From NCBI GenBank assembly GCA_947172645.1, contig CAMWBY010000016.1, forward strand, positions 44,068 to 108,067: 64,000 nt of DNA. Reading direction: 5' to 3'. The stretch's first letter is position 1; every line of letters begins with the position of its first letter. Positions 9,074 to 17,865 of the stretch are shown piece after piece. The notes under the pieces were generated by a model. The model was not told the DNA's origin, did no database searches, and was given only the letters and a program-made list of their open reading frames with translations. The translations under genes were made by a program, and so were the position numbers. The stretch is from an uncultured Lachnospiraceae bacterium. Its GTDB lineage: Bacteria > Bacillota > Clostridia > Lachnospirales > Lachnospiraceae.

Positions 9074-9576
9074 TGAGATATCACAACATAACGAAGGACG
9101 ACATGCTCAACGGCGATGGCCTGCGGGTAGTGTTATGGGTTGCCGGGTGTACGCATTGCTGTAAAGAATGCCATAACCCGGTTACCTGGGACCCTGACGG
9201 CGGGGTTCTGTTCGATGACGCCGCAAGAGAGGAGATTTTCGGCCAGTTGGATAAGCCTTATATCAGCGGGATTACTTTTTCGGGCGGGGACCCGTTACAT
9301 GCCGCTAACCGTATGGATGTGCGGGGACTGATGGAGGAGGTTAAGAGCCGCTATCCTGACAAGACAGTGTGGCTTTATACGGGGGATAGCTGGGAAGAGA
9401 TATTTCAGTATTCCATGATGAAATATGTAGATGTTTTAGTTGACGGTGAATTTAAGAATGATTTAAAGAATACAAAGCTGCATTGGCGCGGGAGCAGTAA
9501 CCAGAGGGTGATTGACGTGCAGGCAAGCTTGAAGCAGCCTGACCCGTCGGCACCGGTATTATATTGTACAGATTGA
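9073..9576 (+). CDS. nrdG: Anaerobic ribonucleotide reductase activating protein
   Basis: Radical SAM activase of about 167 residues that installs the glycyl radical in NrdD. The cluster motif CTHCCKEC (CxxxCxxC) is near residues 31-38 and the SAM-binding SGGDPL follows. ATG 9073 shares one base with the nrdD stop, giving a 1-bp overlap and translational coupling; an upstream in-frame extension inside nrdD is not needed. Product begins MRYHNITKDD, a usual NrdG start. Confidence 0.97.
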   Translation: MRYHNITKDDMLNGDGLRVVLWVAGCTHCCKECHNPVTWDPDGGVLFDDAAREEIFGQLDKPYISGITFSGGDPLHAANRMDVRGLMEEVKSRYPDKTVWLYTGDSWEEIFQYSMMKYVDVLVDGEFKNDLKNTKLHWRGSSNQRVIDVQASLKQPDPSAPVLYCTD

Positions 9577-9595
9577 GACAGGACAGCTATATGTG

Positions 9596-9628
9596 GTTTT
9601 CAGGCGGTGGAGAGCGCCGCCTGAAAAC
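9596..9628 (+). terminator. Strong hairpin between nrdG and dut, terminator-like without U tract
   Basis: Twelve-base perfect stem GTTTTCAGGCGG / CCGCCTGAAAAC with a 9-nt loop, 20 bases after nrdG. No T run follows, so it may be an RNA-processing or attenuation structure rather than a full terminator. Confidence 0.5.
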
Positions 9629-9682
9629 GTGTGAAGCTACGGCATAGATGGTAACCGAATGAGACGGAGAAGAGGAACAGGT

Positions 9683-10117
9683 GTGGAGACAATCAAGATT
9701 AAATATTTCACGGATAAAATAGAAAAGCTAACGTATATTGACGGTAAGTCTGACTGGATTGACTTGCGGGCCGCGGAGGATGTGGACTTAAAGGCGGGAG
9801 AATTCAGGTTGATTCCCCTGGGCGTCGCGATGCAGCTTCCGGAAGGATATGAAGCCCATGTGGTTCCGCGCAGCTCCACTTTCAAGAACTTTGGCATTAT
9901 CCAGACGAACCATCAGGGTGTGATTGACTGTTCTTACAACGGCGACAACGACCAGTGGTTTATGCCGGTATACGCCGTGCGCGATACACAGATTCATGTG
10001 AACGACCGGATATGCCAGTTCCGTATCATGGAGAACCAGCCTAAGATAGCTTTCGATGAAGTGGAGTGTCTGGGGAACGCCGACCGTGGCGGACACGGAA
10101 GCACCGGGAAGCAATAA
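9683..10117 (+). CDS. dut: dUTP diphosphatase
   Basis: Trimeric dUTPase of about 144 residues that hydrolyses dUTP to dUMP and keeps uracil out of DNA. All five motifs are recognisable: [14 protein letters not shown], the uracil-pocket hairpin [17 protein letters not shown] and the C-terminal RGGHGSTGK arm that closes over the phosphates. GTG 9683 preceded by AGAAGAGGAA is preferred over ATG 9659, which would add eight Arg-rich residues with no family match. Position behind nrdDG makes a nucleotide-metabolism cluster. Confidence 0.93.
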   Translation: METIKIKYFTDKIEKLTYIDGKSDWIDLRAAEDVDLKAGEFRLIPLGVAMQLPEGYEAHVVPRSSTFKNFGIIQTNHQGVIDCSYNGDNDQWFMPVYAVRDTQIHVNDRICQFRIMENQPKIAFDEVECLGNADRGGHGSTGKQ

Positions 10118-10177
10118 TTGCGCTGTTACATAAAAGCTTTGTTTCCGGAAAACTTTTTCGCTGTACTAGACGCATAA

Positions 10178-10236
10178 AAAAACTCCTTTCAAGACATAAT
10201 ATGGAAAATGCCAGTAATGTCTTGGAAGGAGTTTTT
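10178..10236. promoter_or_regulatory. Long hairpin that buries the ribosome binding site of the GerA gene
   Basis: Twenty-base arms (10178-10197 and 10217-10236) pair with one G-U and enclose a 19-nt loop. The downstream arm contains the AAGGAG ribosome binding site (10226-10231) of the following gene and ends in GGAGTTTTT. The structure could therefore be a terminator for dut, a switch masking the site, or both. Confidence 0.65.
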
Positions 10237-10240
10237 GACC

Positions 10241-11677
10241 GTGCAGAAAAGAGAAGAGAACCAAAACAGCAAAATGACGCCGTCGCTGCAGCAGACGATG
10301 TCCTATATGGATGAGCGTATGTCTCCGGACACCAGTTTCGATGTTGTCTACCGTGTCATTGAGGTGGGCGGAAGGCAGGCGTGTATTTATTTTATAGACG
10401 GATTCTGCAAAGATGAGTTGATGATGAAAATTTTGCAGTATTTCATCAGTTTAAAGCCGGCGGATATGCCAGAGAATGTCCATGAGATGGCGAAGCGGGC
10501 GACTCCCTACGTGGAAGTGGACTTAAAGGATTCCTGGAGCGATATTTTGTACGCTGTCCTGTCCGGGGTATTTGCCCTTTTTATTGATGGCTATGACAGG
10601 TGTATCCTGATTGATTCCAGGACTTATCCTGCCAGGGGTGTGGAGGAGCCGGATAAAGATAAGACGCTGCGCGGCTCCAAAGATGGATTTGTGGAGACCA
10701 TTGTATTCAATACGGCGTTAATCAGGCGTCGTATCAGAAGCACACAACTCCGTATGGAGATGATGAATGCCGGAAAGAGCTCCCGCACGGACATCGTCCT
10801 GTGCTATATGGAAAACCGGGTGGACCACGCCTTTTTGGATAAGGTGAAAAAAAGGATTGAGGATATCCAGGTGGACGCCCTGACCATGAACCAGGAGAGT
10901 CTGGCGGAATGTCTTTACCGTTGTAAATGGTACAATCCTTTTCCGAAGTTCAAGTTTACGGAACGGCCGGATGTGGCGGCGGCACAGGTGCTTGAGGGGG
11001 ATATCGTCATTCTTGTGGATAATTCGCCGTCCGCGATGATTGTGCCGACTTCTATATTCGATATTGTGGAGGAGGCGGACGATTACTATTTTCCGCCGAT
11101 AACGGGGACTTACCTGCGGCTTTCCAGGTTCATTATTTCGATTTTAACCTATATTATGACGCCCACATTCCTGCTTTTGATGATGAATCCCGGATGGGTG
11201 CCGGAATCCTTCCGGTTCATTATGCTGCAGGAGCCGCCCAACATTCCGCTGATTGCGCAATTTCTTATATTAGAGTTGGCCATTGACGGATTGAAACTGG
11301 CGGCGGTCAATACGCCGAATATGCTCAGCACACCCCTTAGTGTCATGGCGGCTTTGGTGCTTGGCGAGTTTTCCGTCAACAGTGGATGGTTTAACTCCGA
11401 GGTCATGCTATATATGGCCTTCGTGGCGATTGCGAACTACACACAGCAGAATTACGAATTGGGATACGCGCTGAAGTTTATGCGGATTATCAATCTGGTG
11501 CTGACGGCGATGTTTGGCGTATACGGGTACATTGCGGCAATCGCAATTTTTGTCCTGTCCATTGTCTGCAATAAGACGCTGTCGGACAAGAGTTATATTT
11601 ATCCGCTTCTGCCTTTTAACCCGAAACAGTTGGCGAAAAGGCTGCTCAGGCTCAGGCTGCCGGAGGCGAAGAAATAA
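10241..11677 (+). CDS. Spore germination protein, GerA (GerAA) family
   Basis: About 478 residues with the GerA architecture: an N-terminal cytosolic domain (about 1-290) followed by several membrane segments with FPPITGTYLRLSRF at the entry, and a central helix run about 310-460. GerA-type A subunits form the membrane receptor that responds to germinants in the spore inner membrane. The usual B and C subunit genes are not adjacent, so it is an orphan A subunit. GTG 10241 is chosen because GGAAGGAG lies 9 nt upstream; upstream in-frame ATGs at 10208 and 10217 fall inside the hairpin. Confidence 0.88.
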   Translation: MQKREENQNSKMTPSLQQTMSYMDERMSPDTSFDVVYRVIEVGGRQACIYFIDGFCKDELMMKILQYFISLKPADMPENVHEMAKRATPYVEVDLKDSWSDILYAVLSGVFALFIDGYDRCILIDSRTYPARGVEEPDKDKTLRGSKDGFVETIVFNTALIRRRIRSTQLRMEMMNAGKSSRTDIVLCYMENRVDHAFLDKVKKRIEDIQVDALTMNQESLAECLYRCKWYNPFPKFKFTERPDVAAAQVLEGDIVILVDNSPSAMIVPTSIFDIVEEADDYYFPPITGTYLRLSRFIISILTYIMTPTFLLLMMNPGWVPESFRFIMLQEPPNIPLIAQFLILELAIDGLKLAAVNTPNMLSTPLSVMAALVLGEFSVNSGWFNSEVMLYMAFVAIANYTQQNYELGYALKFMRIINLVLTAMFGVYGYIAAIAIFVLSIVCNKTLSDKSYIYPLLPFNPKQLAKRLLRLRLPEAKK

Positions 11678-11734
11678 AGAACAACCCCATAAGATAAGAG
11701 GTGGCAATTTATAGTAAAATGCCTTATAATATCA

Positions 11735-11796
11735 ACTAGTATGATTCGCTCTATTTACCATAATGTTTTACGAAGATTAAAGTGAATCATACTAGT
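11735..11796. repeat. 13-bp inverted repeat upstream of the SGNH gene
   Basis: Perfect arms ACTAGTATGATTC / GAATCATACTAGT, extended by three further inner base pairs, around a loop of about 30 nt. There is no T tract, so a protein operator or a mobile-element-like end is as likely as a transcript structure. A second GC-rich inverted repeat follows immediately. Confidence 0.55.
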
Positions 11797-11800
11797 ACAA

Positions 11801-11838
11801 TGCGCCGCCCTTGACAGGATAAGGATACATGCGGCGCA
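11801..11838. repeat. GC-rich inverted repeat in the leader of the SGNH gene
   Basis: Arms TGCGCCGC and GCGGCGCA, 8 bp, enclose a 22-nt loop that contains a purine-rich GGATAAGGAT stretch. It stands 15 bp before the assigned start codon and could shape the 5' leader. Confidence 0.45.
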
Positions 11839-11853
11839 GAAATGAGGGAAATT

Positions 11854-12969
11854 ATGGGATATGAGATACAGGCGAAGGACGGATGGGTGAACCGGGGGAA
11901 TCTCTACCGTATGAAAGAACTGATGCGGCGGGCGGAGCAGGGCAGCCGTATGACACTGGTATTTCTGGGTGGTTCGATTACCCAGGGCGCCGTGTCCACG
12001 CAGTATACGAACTGTTATGCCTATCTGGTCTATGATTGGTTTGTGAGAAGGTTTCCGAAGACTGCTTTTACTTATGTGAATGCAGGTGTGGGAGGGACGA
12101 CTTCACAGTTCGGTGCGGCGCGGGCACAGGAAGACGTATTGTCCTACAAACCGGATTTCGTCATCATTGAGTTTTCGGTTAACGATGAAAATAACGATTT
12201 CTATCAGGAGACATATGAGGGGCTTGTGCGGCGCATATATGGAGACGCCTATGAACCGGCGGTTCTCCTGGTACATAATATGTTCTATGATACAGGAAAG
12301 AGCGCGGAGGAGAAGCACCGTGCCGTGGGGGCGCATTATGGGCTTCCAAGCGTAAGTATGAAGACGTCCATCTATCCGCAGATAGAGTCGGGGGCTATCC
12401 CGGTTCGCGAAGTGACGCCGGATGACCTTCATCCGAACGCCGACGGGCATGCACTGCTTGCAGAGGTCATCACGGACTGTCTGGACCGCATCTACATGAT
12501 AAGGTGGGAAGAGGAAGCGCCGTATACTATGCCCAAGCCGATGACTGCCAACGGATACAGTCATGCAAAGAGATACCAGAACTATAATTGCAGCCCGATA
12601 GTACAGGAAGGGTTTACGGCGGATACATCGCTGAAAAAGTATGTGACGGATATCTTCCGGTGTGGGTGGACGGCGTCCGAAGAAGGCGCAAGGATAGTCT
12701 TTCAGGTGGAAGGCACGGAGATTGCCGTGCAGTACAGGAAGTCGGTCAATCTGCCTGCGCCGGTGGCGGTTGCAGTGGTGGACGGCGATGAGGCGGGCGC
12801 GGTGACACTGGACGCCAATTTCGATGAGACATGGGGAGACTGCCTTTATATTGATACGGCGGCACGCCATATTCCGCCAGGGACGCACCGTGTGGAGATA
12901 AGGTTGAATGAGGCGCATGAGGAGGATGCCGTTCCGTTCTATCTAGTGTCGGTGATTGGGTCGTATTAA
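11854..12969 (+). CDS. SGNH/GDSL-family hydrolase, probable carbohydrate esterase
   Basis: About 371 residues. An SGNH hydrolase domain (about 25-215) has the nucleophile in GGSITQG (Ser41), the Gly block in NAGVGGTTSQFG, the Asn block in EFSVNDEN and the catalytic Asp-His in DDLHPNADGH (about 190-199). A C-terminal beta-rich domain (about 230-371) may be a carbohydrate-binding or structural module. No signal peptide is seen, so it probably acts in the cytoplasm. GAGGG just upstream supports ATG 11854 over ATG 11842. The next gene is a GH1 glycosidase fusion, so deacetylation of imported oligosaccharides is a reasonable inference. Confidence 0.85.
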   Translation: MGYEIQAKDGWVNRGNLYRMKELMRRAEQGSRMTLVFLGGSITQGAVSTQYTNCYAYLVYDWFVRRFPKTAFTYVNAGVGGTTSQFGAARAQEDVLSYKPDFVIIEFSVNDENNDFYQETYEGLVRRIYGDAYEPAVLLVHNMFYDTGKSAEEKHRAVGAHYGLPSVSMKTSIYPQIESGAIPVREVTPDDLHPNADGHALLAEVITDCLDRIYMIRWEEEAPYTMPKPMTANGYSHAKRYQNYNCSPIVQEGFTADTSLKKYVTDIFRCGWTASEEGARIVFQVEGTEIAVQYRKSVNLPAPVAVAVVDGDEAGAVTLDANFDETWGDCLYIDTAARHIPPGTHRVEIRLNEAHEEDAVPFYLVSVIGSY

Positions 12970-12994
12970 GTTTTAAGAGAGGAGGATTACATAG

Positions 12995-15301
12995 ATGTTC
13001 AGGGATGATTTTGTGTGGGGTGTTGCCAGCAGCGCCTATCAGGTGGAAGGTCGGGACGCGCAGGATGGGGCCGGCAAATCGATATGGGATACTTTTGCAG
13101 AAGAAGGGCATATCGCGGATGGGAAAGACGCGTCCGTTGCCTGCGACCACATGCACCGCTATAAGGAGGACTATAAGCTGATGCGTCTCCTGGGGGTCAA
13201 GGCATACCGTTTCTCAGTCAGTTGGAGCAGGCTTATGCCGGAGGGCACAGGCAGGGTGAACGAGAAAGCGGTGGTTCTGTACAGGGACATGATTCAGTCC
13301 ATGAAGGAGAACGGCATTACGCCTTATCTGACAATGTACCACTGGGAGTTCCCGCAGGCCCTGCAGGACAGAGGAGGGTGGCTGAATGAAGAGTCGGTCC
13401 AGTGGTTCGGGGAATACGCGAAGGCGGTGGCGGAGAACTTTTCCGATATCTGCGAGTATTTTATTACATTGAACGAGCCTCAGTGCTTCGTGGGATTAGG
13501 ACATTTGAACGGCGAGCATGCGCCTGGCTTGAAACTCGGATATGCCGAGACTTTCCGGATTGCGCACAATGCGCTGCGTGCCCACGGACAGGCTGTAATA
13601 AACCTGAGAAAGTATGCGAAGCAGGAGATAAAAGTCGGCTATGCGCCGACCTGCGGTATGGCATATCCGGCAAGCGGCAGGCCGGAGGATATCGAGGCGG
13701 CGAGGAAAGCGCTGTTCTCTTTCCGCAATCCGATAGAGAACTGGACATGGAACGTGGCATGGTTCTCCGACCCGGTTTTCTTGGGGCATTACCCGGAAGA
13801 AGGATTGGAGCGGTTCAAAGAATATCTTCCCAGGATTACCAAGGAAGATATGGAGTTGATTGCACAGCCGCTTGATTTTATGGGACAGAATATTTACAAC
13901 GGCTATATGATACGCGCCGGAAAGAACGGGGAGCCGGAGTTTGTGGACAGGCCCGCAGGCGCGTCCAAGACCGCCGCAGGATGGCCGGTGACGCCGGAAT
14001 GCCTGTATTGGGGCGTGAAGTTCCTGTATGAGAGATACAGGCTGCCGCTGTACATAACGGAGAACGGTATGTCCTGTCATGATATCGTGTCCGGTGACGG
14101 GCAGGTGCATGACCCGAACCGGATTACTTTCCTGGACAGGTACTTATCCGCTTTGCAGCAGGCGGCGGACGACGGCGCCGATGTGAGAGGCTACTTCCTG
14201 TGGACTTTCTTAGACAATTTCGAGTGGAGCAAGGGCTACACGGAGCGGTTCGGTATCGTATATGTGGATTTTGCGACTCAGAAGCGTATCGCGAAGGATT
14301 CCGCTTACTGGTATCAGAAAATAATGGAGGGAAATGGTAAAATGTTATCAATCAATCAATCGGAAAGACCGATTCTGTTTTTAAATCCGGTGTTTAAGCA
14401 GATGATTTGGGGCGGAGACCGCCTGGGCAGGGACTGGCCTTATGAGATACCGGGCAATGACACGGGGGAGTGTTGGGCTGTCAGCGCCCACCCGAACGGA
14501 GACTGTACGGTGAAGGACGGTGTATACGCAGGGATGACGCTTTCCCGGTTATGGGAGAGTCATCCGGGGCTTTTCGGCGACACAGGGTTAGACAGATTCC
14601 CGCTTCTCATTAAGATTATCGATGCGAAGACAGATTTGAGCATACAGGTGCATCCCGACGATTCCTATGCCAAGGTGAATGAGAACGGCTCTCTTGGCAA
14701 GACGGAGTGTTGGTATGTGCTTGACTGTGACGAGGACTCCAGCCTTGTGATTGGACATAATGCGTCGAGTAAGGAAGAGCTTGCCGACATGATACACAGT
14801 GGCAGGTGGGATGAGCTCATCCGTGAGATTCCCGTGAAAAAGGGTGATTTCATCCAGATTGACCCGGGCACCGTACACGCCATCAAAGGCGGGCTGATGA
14901 TTCTTGAGACACAGCAGAACAGCGATATCACGTACCGTGTGTATGATTACGGCAGACTGACCAACGGAAAGCCCAGACAGCTTCATATCGACCAGAGCAT
15001 TGATGTCATCACCGTTCCTGCGAAACCGGTGGAAGAGAGCATCATCAAAGTCGGAGACCTTCCTGCGAACCGGATGAACCTTCTTATTTCATGCGATTAT
15101 TATAAGGTGTGGAAATTGGATGTGACGGAACCTGTCACGGTGAAACAGGAGCACCCGTTCTTAATTATGAGCGTGATTGAGGGAGAGGGATTGGCGGACG
15201 GACATATGCTGCGCAAAGGAGACCATTTTATTGTGCCCAATGGGTATGGGGAGCTGCATTTGCAGGGAAATATGCAGATGATTGCGTCCACGATGGCATA
15301 A
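12995..15301 (+). CDS. Fusion: GH1 beta-glycosidase and type I mannose-6-phosphate isomerase
   Basis: A 768-residue two-enzyme polypeptide. Residues 1-449 are a complete GH1 domain: FVWGVASSAYQVEG, acid/base TLNEP (Glu161), nucleophile ITENG (Glu356) and the C-terminal FLDNFEWSKGY. Residues 450-768 are a complete cupin-type ManA with the metal ligands QVHPDD, ECWYVLD and PGTVHAIKGG. There is no linker; an internal GGAGGG stands 10 nt before ATG 14342, where ManA would normally begin, so a free isomerase may also be made. Together the two would release and isomerise mannose- or glucose-type sugars. The GH1 part could be a 6-phospho- or a neutral beta-glycosidase. Confidence 0.9.
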   Translation: MFRDDFVWGVASSAYQVEGRDAQDGAGKSIWDTFAEEGHIADGKDASVACDHMHRYKEDYKLMRLLGVKAYRFSVSWSRLMPEGTGRVNEKAVVLYRDMIQSMKENGITPYLTMYHWEFPQALQDRGGWLNEESVQWFGEYAKAVAENFSDICEYFITLNEPQCFVGLGHLNGEHAPGLKLGYAETFRIAHNALRAHGQAVINLRKYAKQEIKVGYAPTCGMAYPASGRPEDIEAARKALFSFRNPIENWTWNVAWFSDPVFLGHYPEEGLERFKEYLPRITKEDMELIAQPLDFMGQNIYNGYMIRAGKNGEPEFVDRPAGASKTAAGWPVTPECLYWGVKFLYERYRLPLYITENGMSCHDIVSGDGQVHDPNRITFLDRYLSALQQAADDGADVRGYFLWTFLDNFEWSKGYTERFGIVYVDFATQKRIAKDSAYWYQKIMEGNGKMLSINQSERPILFLNPVFKQMIWGGDRLGRDWPYEIPGNDTGECWAVSAHPNGDCTVKDGVYAGMTLSRLWESHPGLFGDTGLDRFPLLIKIIDAKTDLSIQVHPDDSYAKVNENGSLGKTECWYVLDCDEDSSLVIGHNASSKEELADMIHSGRWDELIREIPVKKGDFIQIDPGTVHAIKGGLMILETQQNSDITYRVYDYGRLTNGKPRQLHIDQSIDVITVPAKPVEESIIKVGDLPANRMNLLISCDYYKVWKLDVTEPVTVKQEHPFLIMSVIEGEGLADGHMLRKGDHFIVPNGYGELHLQGNMQMIASTMA

Positions 15302-15317
15302 GAAAAGACAGAAAAAT

Positions 15318-15355
15318 AAGCCGGAATTTTCGTTTGAGAGAAAATTCCGGCTTTT
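15318..15355. terminator. Bidirectional terminator between converging genes
   Basis: Perfect 13-bp stem AAGCCGGAATTTT / AAAATTCCGGCTT with an A-rich flank on one side and CTTTTCT on the other. It serves the GH1-ManA gene on the plus strand and the hybrid kinase gene on the minus strand. Confidence 0.9.
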
Positions 15356-15367
15356 CTGTATCGTTAA

Positions 15368-17614
15368 CTAATCGGTCTGCTTATAGGAATGCAAAATACT
15401 GGCGATGGTATCTAACAGGAGCGGTACGTCGATTGGCTTTGTCAGGTGATTGTTCATGCCGCTCTCGATAGACAGGTTTTTATCGCTCTCGAAAGCATTG
15501 GCCGACAGGGCGACGATTGGTATGTTGGCAAGCTCCGGGTTGTCAAGCTGGCGGATGACTCTTGTTGCCTGTCTTCCGTCCATGACGGGCATTTGTATAT
15601 CCATCAGGATAAGTGCAAATTCTCCGGGTTTCGAGTTTTTCAGTTTCTCCACGGCGATGCTTCCGTCTGTGGCGGTTTCGATGATGAAACCAAAATCCTG
15701 AAGAATCTCGGTTTCGATTTCCAGGTTAATCTCATTGTCGTCCACCAACAGGATTTTCTTATTGTTAAGCTGCGCCAGCATCTGCTCCGGGTCTGTCTCG
15801 GGCAGGGCAGGAGAGGTTTGTACACTCAGATGAAGGGTAACCGTGAAGGTACTGCCGATACCGACGATACTTTCGGCTTCGATGGTTCCGTTCATCATTT
15901 CCACGATATGCTTGGCGATGGTAAGTCCCAATCCGGTGCCGTAGATGCCGCTGAAGGTGGTGTTTTGTTCTCTCTCAAACGGCTCAAAAATATGTTCCAA
16001 AAATTCCTTACTGATTCCTATGCCGCTATCCTGGACGATAAATTTATAGGTGGCGCGGTTGTTGGGAAGCTGCGTTGATTCTACGACAGTAATATTAATT
16101 TCCCCACCGTTTTTCGTATATTTGATGGCATTGTTGGCAAGGTAGAGTAAGAAATGCCTGATTTTATCTTTGTCGCCATATACGTCGGCATGTTGTAAAT
16201 CTTTGAAATGTATACTCAGCGTAATATCCTTATCGAAGGCCTGGGGATTGAGAACCTGTTGTAAATCCTGGAGGATGTCGCGCAGGTTACACTCGCTTTC
16301 GGTAAGCTTCGAATCCTTGGATTCCATCCACGATATTTCCAGGACCTTTTCGATTAATTCCATAAGCTGGCTGCCGGAAGACTCAATTTTATTGATATAG
16401 CCAAGGGCGGCAGGGCAATCCTGTACGTGCTGCTTGGCAAGGGCGGTATAACCGAAAATGGCGTTCATGGGCGTGCGCATGTCATGAGACATGTTGGAGA
16501 GGAAAGTATTCTTGGCGTTATTCGCAAGTTTGGCATTGTTCAGCGCACGTTCCAGTACTTGCTGATGTTCTCTTTCACGCAGGATTTCTTCATCCACGCT
16601 CCGGTATCCCATGACAATCTGGGAGACGCCCGGCCCGTTCCCGACGTTTACGATGCGCAGCTGTAAGTATTGCGGCCGCCCGTCGTTCATAATGCGGAAA
16701 TTTATGTAATAAGTCTTGGATGCAATCAATTTGTTGCGGATGTATTCCGGGGAAATAATTTTTGTTATCAAGTCCCTGTCTTCCGGATGGACCCAGAAAT
16801 TGACATAATCTCTGGAAAACTGGGAGAATTTAAGGGTCTTGTACTCTTCTCCAAACTGCTGTCTGGTGCGCACGCTTAAGCGGTAGGGCAGGACGCTGTC
16901 GGCGTCCAAATCTACATAGAGGATGGAGGCATAGTCGACGCTGAGCCCTTCGATGACTTCCAAGCGGCGCAGATGTTCCTGGTTGATAAGTTTTCGTTCC
17001 TGGTCGTATTCTTCGATAAGGTTTTGTATTTTTGCCTCTTTTTCTTCTTTTTCACTGATTAAGGCGGCTTTTTCCTTAAGATGCTGCGCGCGCTTCTCTG
17101 TGGCGTCGTTGATAAATACATAGAAGATATCGCCCACGGCCTCACTCCGGACGAAGTGTCCGTAGTCCTCAACCCAGCGGATGCTGCCGTCTTTGCGGAC
17201 AATACGGTACTCCACGTAATCTAAGTCGTACTGGCTGTGGGTAATCTGTTCCACGATGCTAAGCTCTACGGCGTCCAGGTCTTCATGATATACTATACTT
17301 TTAAAAGAATTGCCTGTCAGCGTCTGGAATTCGGACAGGGAATCGCATTGGAAAATCCGAAGCAGCGCCTTGTTGGCAAAAAGGATTGTCTCATCTTCAT
17401 TTGCCTGATAGATGAGGAAGCCGCCGGGCATTTCGTCCATAAAATTCATGATTTCATATACGGAATCGGCGGTTGTCTGGTCAGGCAGGGAGGAGTAGGC
17501 GGAAGAATCGCTTCCTTGCAGCAACAGGTCTGTATCTATATTTTTTTCTTGGGCAGTGCTCAGTAACATTAACATGTTCTCTATTAAATTATGCTTTATG
17601 ATATGTGTATTCAT
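15368..17614 (-). CDS. Hybrid sensor histidine kinase with PAS domains and receiver
   Basis: A 748-residue, apparently soluble kinase with no clear membrane span. A PAS domain at about 45-165 is followed by a coiled coil (165-215) and a second PAS-like domain (about 220-340). The HisKA domain has SHDMRTPMNAI (His377), then an ATPase domain with N box NNAIKY, DSGIGIS and GTGLGLTIAKHIV. A C-terminal receiver (about 617-740) starts LLVDDNEIN and has its phosphoacceptor in LILMDIQMP (Asp672). Internal phosphorelay is expected; no HPt or output protein is adjacent. It is transcribed away from the next two-component operon. Confidence 0.93.
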   Translation of the reverse strand: MNTHIIKHNLIENMLMLLSTAQEKNIDTDLLLQGSDSSAYSSLPDQTTADSVYEIMNFMDEMPGGFLIYQANEDETILFANKALLRIFQCDSLSEFQTLTGNSFKSIVYHEDLDAVELSIVEQITHSQYDLDYVEYRIVRKDGSIRWVEDYGHFVRSEAVGDIFYVFINDATEKRAQHLKEKAALISEKEEKEAKIQNLIEEYDQERKLINQEHLRRLEVIEGLSVDYASILYVDLDADSVLPYRLSVRTRQQFGEEYKTLKFSQFSRDYVNFWVHPEDRDLITKIISPEYIRNKLIASKTYYINFRIMNDGRPQYLQLRIVNVGNGPGVSQIVMGYRSVDEEILREREHQQVLERALNNAKLANNAKNTFLSNMSHDMRTPMNAIFGYTALAKQHVQDCPAALGYINKIESSGSQLMELIEKVLEISWMESKDSKLTESECNLRDILQDLQQVLNPQAFDKDITLSIHFKDLQHADVYGDKDKIRHFLLYLANNAIKYTKNGGEINITVVESTQLPNNRATYKFIVQDSGIGISKEFLEHIFEPFEREQNTTFSGIYGTGLGLTIAKHIVEMMNGTIEAESIVGIGSTFTVTLHLSVQTSPALPETDPEQMLAQLNNKKILLVDDNEINLEIETEILQDFGFIIETATDGSIAVEKLKNSKPGEFALILMDIQMPVMDGRQATRVIRQLDNPELANIPIVALSANAFESDKNLSIESGMNNHLTKPIDVPLLLDTIASILHSYKQTD

Positions 17615-17640
17615 TGGACTGCGCCTCCTGTATTGTCAAA

Positions 17641-17680
17641 TGTATTCCTGGAATTTTTTTATATAAAAACCAAGAATACA
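17641..17680. repeat. Imperfect inverted repeat in the divergent intergenic region
   Basis: Arms TGTATTCCTGG and CCAAGAATACA (one mismatch) are separated by 18 AT-rich bases, just upstream of the hybrid kinase start. It could be an operator for one of the divergent genes; nothing else distinctive is seen in 17615-17865. Confidence 0.35.
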
Positions 17681-17865
17681 TATTTCTAAAATTTTAACAT
17701 AATTTGGACGCGCTGTCATTATTTTTCAGTTGGCGCGGAAATTTCAAGACTGTTTTACAACTTAGAAACATTTTTGATGTATACTTTGTATTGTATAGGA
17801 AATTGCGACAGTGTAAATTATTGAGGGAGAATACTTCGCGTGTAAGGCAAAAGGATGGATGAAAA

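Noticed and set aside
12103..12918. 271-codon open frame on the minus strand
   Set aside because: Antisense of the SGNH hydrolase gene; His/Arg-rich shadow composition.
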